Shown one piece after another: positions 59,996 to 64,000 of a DNA stretch of 64,000 nucleotides. Source of the stretch: Myrica gale (taxonomy: Eukaryota; Streptophyta; Magnoliopsida; Fagales; Myricaceae); contig OZ005618.1 in the NCBI GenBank assembly GCA_963930655.1, positions 3,742,001 through 3,806,000 on the forward strand. Direction: 5' to 3'. Under the pieces are notes generated by a model. That model saw only the letters and a program-made list of their open reading frames with translations. It was not told the origin of the DNA and did not search any database. A program made the position numbers and the translations under genes. Each line of letters begins with the position of its first letter. Position 1 is the stretch's first letter.

Positions 59996-61426
59996 ACACT
60001 CATGAAGTTTTTACGCCAACTAAAATACATCTACACTACGAAAAGAGGAGAGAAATATTTCTTCTATGTTGCATTGGGGATTCTTCTACTACTGACGAAG
60101 AGAGTGACTGAAATGCCAAATGATATATGGGGTTCAGTTTCTTCTAGTCGGAGTCATAGTTGTTGCCTGCTGGGGTTTTCATCTGTTTCAAGCTATCAAG
60201 ACATGAACCCACTATGTGAAGTATTTTGTCCTTTTCTTTTTCCTAGTTTGTTATACGTCGGTGCATTTCAAATTATAAGTTTAAGACATCTTCAGATTGA
60301 ATTGATTTTAATTCACCTTGAGAGTCCTTGAAGTTAAACTACTTGTCCCTGGAGTAGTCTCGATTATATAAACAGGTGATTTTGATTATCTTCAACTCTT
60401 TGTGAACCCAAAATTACATATGGAAATATGCTGGTCAAAATGTGTAGCATTCATAATAAGAGTAATGAATTGAAACAGAAAAAGAAATGCTAGCAAGCGA
60501 GGAAACAACGAGGCACCGTTTAGCACCCAACCGGAGATAGAGGAGAAGTGGGCCATATCGGGTGGAGAGGTTGTGCAAGATGCCCGAATAGCAATTGGGT
60601 TCAAAGTCTTCAACTCGGAACCCATCATGGTGTGGTGGGTAAGATGTTACTTCCAACCTGTTGCCACATCTTCACGTGGGCTTTATAGCAGTTTGATAGC
60701 TCCTCAAATTACTTGCCTCTCGCAAATGATTGGGTCAATCTAAGAGTCCAGAGACTAATTTATGAACGTCGCTAAACGTGAAGTCCTGGTGAGTCAAAAC
60801 TTTTGCCATTTTGGATGCCCTCAACCCTTACTGCCATGCCAATTGATGTGCAAAATTCCCCCCTCCCCCCCCCCCAACTCAGTTATGTCAAATTAAAGAA
60901 TTTTTTTTATCCCGAGACGGGCCAGGCCCGTCTCCCCTTGGGCCTCGCTAGTTTCTTAAGCCCACTCCTTACCTTACAAATTATAAGGCATAGAATATGA
61001 TTCGATCAAGGCGCAAAAGCAGATTGAATCCCAATCCCATTTGAGGACTATGAGTTTATTTCTAAAGACGCAGGAACTGGTGGAAAACATCGCAGATAAG
61101 TTATTTGATACGTTCCAAAGGGACTACTGCCTATCAAACGCACTTAATTGGGCCCGCGCACACGCGTCTTGTACGGACATTGGCTGTGCTCTTTAGGATG
61201 CTGCTGTTGTTGAGGGTCAGGTTCATCCACTTGAATAATTTTTGCTGTGTTTTGATCTCCATACTGAAATTCAGATATCCATTTATTTGCCAAAAAAAAA
61301 CCCACTTAACTGCATCACGATTTTTCCGCAGTAGGAAGGAAAAGAGTCTTAAGAGCAGACAGTTTTTTTTAATCGAAATGTTATATATTGAAAGGACGGA
61401 TACAAAACCACACAGTTATAGAAAGA
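59996..61426. other. Non-coding spacer with a P450 scrap
   Basis: Short chance ORFs only, apart from the P450-like fragment at 60480-60620. C-rich run at about 60862-60876. Confidence 0.35.
60480..60620 (-). pseudogene. Cytochrome P450 N-terminal fragment
   Basis: Minus-strand reading contains HNLSTRYGPLLLYLRLGAKR followed by CLVVSS, the pattern seen about 60-90 residues into plant P450s (RYGPLLxLRLG...VVSS). Surrounding frames do not continue the protein, and no haem-binding region is present. A small, old fragment. Confidence 0.4.
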
Positions 61427-61427
61427 G

Positions 61428-61551
61428 AAATGCTTGGGATCCCGATGGTATCTCGATGCAATCCCGAAATGCATTGAGTACTCGACCGTCGCTCGACGAC
61501 CGGTCGGGCACTCAATGCATTTCCATGCATTTCGGGATCTCAAGCATTTTC
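61428..61551. repeat. Foldback (imperfect hairpin) of about 120 bases
   Basis: Outer arms ATGCTTGGGATCCCGA (61430-61445) and TCGGGATCTCAAGCAT (61532-61547) pair with one mismatch. Inner arms GAAATGCATTGAGT (61466-61479) and ACTCAATGCATTTC (61510-61523) pair perfectly. The GC-rich centre (CTCGACCGTCGCTCGACG) can also pair. It could be a small MITE or a hairpin RNA source; neither is shown. Confidence 0.7.
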
Positions 61552-62827
61552 CTTATAAAAAAGGAAAAAAGACCAGACAAACTAACAACGAACCAGGAAA
61601 GGAAAGCAAAACCAAAACTAATCAGAAAAAAGAAGAAGATAAGGCGGCATGACACCATTGATATGCTATTTAGGTTGTGCACACATGATCTTCATGCAGT
61701 AATTATTACGGCCTCTAGTTATTTTTGTAATTGTATCTTAATGGTGATTGCTTGACTCTGGATAACTCCGGCACTGCTTGACCAATCCAAGTGAAAAGCG
61801 TGGAAGCAGCAGGTAAGAATGTCCCAGCAACGTCCAGATCTAGAACAGTGTAAGAAATTATTGCCATGATTCATTGATTGCGGTTTAAAAGTATAAGAAA
61901 TTATTGCCATGATCATGACTCACAGCTGGATTCAGCTTAACAATTCATTCATTCCACAATCACGTGTGTTGAATCTTTACATATAAAATCGAAGTGTGAT
62001 TTGTACCGATCTCCATGGGCGCACCAAAAGTGATGTTTTCCACAGAGATACAGTACAAAATCAAATATTTTAGAGGAGAAACTTTATTTCACATCTCCGG
62101 TAAATTAATATCACGATAGAGGTCCGAACAGAGACGAAACTAGAGAGGCGAGAATGGGCCATGGCACCCCCAACAATCGTTTGAAAACTGGTCTTTTTTA
62201 GCTTTATGTTTTTGCTTCTTTAGTCTTTTTCTTGGTTTTTTCTATTTTGGATCCCAAAGTAAATATTTTTACAATTAGTTCTTAAAATATAATTCCTATC
62301 TTAATCTCTGGTTTTAAATTATTAAATTAATTATATTGATCTCTCAAATTATTAAAATTTATCAATAATTTGCACTTTTAAATAATATCCGTCAAAAATC
62401 GTGTCACGTGGTATTTTTATTTATTTTTTGGTAATTCAGAGAACTTTTATTGATCAGAGAAATAGTCAGAATAAAAGAACGATGAAACGGTGAAGAAAGA
62501 ATTTGAGCGTGCCTCTCGCTTTTCTATCCCATGTCGCGGGTTCATAAGTTACAGTCAGAAAAGCGCAGGTGCGAACAGATGTGCAAAACGACAAGCCCTT
62601 TACGTAGGCATCCGCTTCGATCCATGTTGAAAAGTCCATGCAGAAATTAGCATGGCAGATATGGACTGAAAGATTCTCGCGTTCTCCTGAATCTTCGAGA
62701 TGCCAGGTGTATGGTTATATAGCTAGCATTTTACTTGCGAATAACGCTGGGTTTGTGTACGGTTCTGATCAGCATTTTACAGTAACCTATCGCTGAGTGA
62801 AAGAGCAAGGTCGGGTCTTCAAGTTTA
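61552..62827. other. Non-coding region
   Basis: No supported gene. A LINE-like 3' tail in minus orientation may lie near 62425-62480 (AACTTTTATTGATC after a T-rich tract). Otherwise nothing recognised. Confidence 0.35.
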
Positions 62828-63004
62828 GGGGCGTTTGTTTTTTAATATTTTTAAATAATTATAAAATATTTTTTTATTAAATTATAAAATAATATTATAC
62901 TATTTTAATTAAATCTTCTATTTTCTCAATTTTTTCATAAATTTTTCACAAACTCCAATACTCAAAATTTCTAAAACCCCAATATTTCCACAAATAAACA
63001 CTCC
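62828..63004. mobile_element. MITE-like element, family B
   Basis: Begins GGGGCGTTTGTTTT; the right end inverted begins GGAGTGTTTATTTG. TA lies on both sides. The interior shares AATTATAAAATAATATTAT with 24150-24331. Confidence 0.5.
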
Positions 63005-63164
63005 TAGTCCAAGACCTGATATTTTTAGCTGAAATATCGGTTTTGCCCCTGAAACCCCTTTGTTCATCCAGAAACCCTGTGCCCTGTTCTGGTATTTCAA
63101 TTGGATGCGAATGACAAGGCACGCAGACATGGGACTAGTATTTAACAAGTTCTTAGGCATAAGA

Positions 63165-63365
63165 GGAGGGCAGGAAGTTGTCTCAAGTCTGTGCAGCACC
63201 TCGGAGACCACTCAGTGAGTTTGCTAGGGCAGCTAAGACAGTCCGTGGCCAATCTTGTAAGTATTAATATATTTTTTAAGTAGGAAGGGATGAATATACT
63301 TTAGATGTACTACAGCTAGCTATTCCCAATATCCGTTCCACTTCTACTCCAGTTTCCATCGAAAC
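63165..63365 (+). repeat. Second copy of the block at 46290-46520
   Basis: Contains GGAAGTTGTCTCAAG, GCACCTCGGAGACCACTCAG, AAGACAGTCCG and CTACTCCAGTTTCCATCG in the same order as at 46290. It may mark a second UBN2/ankyrin/PGG locus whose coding part lies to the right of the window, or a spread promoter piece. Confidence 0.5.
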
Positions 63366-63727
63366 ATAATTTTACTCTTAAAATCCTTTTCAAGTGCGAA
63401 TAAATTTTTCCTTCTAATTAATCATTAACATTATTTTTTGTGATAAAAATATAAAATAAAACTAAAAAAAATTACTCTCACAAAACTTTATATTAAAAAA
63501 AATACTTTCATAACTTTTACAAGTTTCAAAGAATATATATTTTATAAATTTTTTCCTAGTAAACATATTTTCTACGAGTCCCATTACTTTTTCAGAATAT
63601 GAAAAAAATACATTTAAAAAATTTATAGGTGAGCAAAATTTTTGCGGGAATCGGAGTTCTAGTTCCAGTTCCGACCTCCGGCAACCGCCTAGTATCGAAG
63701 CTGGAACCAGTACACTTAATTGGGGTG

Positions 63728-64000
63728 ATGGCAAAACCAAAGTTCTCGCCGAGACAAGCAGAAATCTCCAGCCTGCGATGCTCTCAGCTCTTAGCTCTCA
63801 CTCCATTGTGTCAATCCGTCTCTTACTTTCATCCAATTCGCTTCTCTTTTTTAGTTTGCACCGACGAGAGGAGAAGCCCTACTCTCGAGCAACCACAAAC
63901 CACGGTCCCACCCCATCTCCCTTTCTCAACCTCTTTGTTGCAATATTTCTTGGATTATTTCTTCTATTCAAATTTAACACTACATTTTCTAATTTTATGT
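63728..64000 (+). CDS. ORF open at the right edge, unknown
   Basis: From the ATG at 63728 (MAKPKFSPRQAEISSL) the frame is open for 91 codons to the end of the window. The residues are Ser/Leu/Phe/Pro-rich with no recognised domain. It could be a first exon with a transit-like peptide, or chance in a C+T-rich leader. Confidence 0.25.
   Translation, partial: MAKPKFSPRQAEISSLRCSQLLALTPLCQSVSYFHPIRFSFLVCTDERRSPTLEQPQTTVPPHLPFSTSLLQYFLDYFFYSNLTLHFLILC

Noticed and set aside
61105-61755. 216-codon plus-strand ORF
   Set aside because: Very basic composition crossing a foldback and A-rich tracts; no domain, no conserved segment, likely chance.

Overview
The window is nuclear DNA from a flowering plant, almost certainly a eudicot. 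Evidence: AT-rich intergenic DNA, GT-AG introns, a D6PK/AGC1-type kinase, a plant IQM protein, PLS-class PPR genes, an ORRM1 organelle RNA-editing factor, a UBN2/ankyrin/PGG gene, and plant-type MULE, hAT, TRIM, SINE and MITE copies. I cannot place it to genus. All gene models below were built by eye from splice sites and reading phase.

Layout. Positions 1-2100 (+): AGC1-clade kinase cut by the left edge. 3550-5450 (-): ribosomal stalk protein P2, with telo-boxes in its promoter and a MULE-type MITE just upstream. 7295-10457 (+): IQM calmodulin-binding protein with one GC-AG intron. 11004-13097 (-): E-class PPR. 13978-15957 (-): copper chaperone of the ATX1/CCH type. 16860-23184: complete autonomous MULE with 168-bp identical TIRs, a 9-bp target duplication and an intact four-exon transposase. 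It also carries an antisense exon of a DAR-type GTPase. 23250-29767: transposon graveyard with a MULE-type MITE, a hAT element, one TRIM, and a second TRIM holding a 545-bp element that itself holds an inverted copy of the same element. 29922-31988 (-): DYW-class PPR. 33671-33892 (+): possible small gene. 35528-40334 (-): ORRM1 (nine exons), with a SINE in its 3' flank. 41435-46283: LINE RNase H fragment, LTR-like remnant and several MITEs. 47202-50134 (+): UBN2/ankyrin/PGG membrane protein with a reduced ankyrin region. 50739-55757 (-): MFS transporter pseudogene. 58391-59028: recent partial copy of ORRM1 exons 3-4 within LTR-like sequence. 59029-64000: mostly non-coding, with a P450 scrap, a foldback and an ORF open at the right edge.

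There are no operons, and the genes are independent. One functional theme recurs. ORRM1 (chloroplast RNA editing) shares the window with two PLS-class PPR genes, one with a complete DYW deaminase-type domain and one ending in an E-type domain. PLS-PPR proteins and ORRM1 belong to the same editing machinery, but their nearness here is probably chance. I found no clearly new biological system. The most interesting items are the young MULE with its captured GTPase exon, the three-level transposon nest, and the DNA-level ORRM1 fragment duplication.
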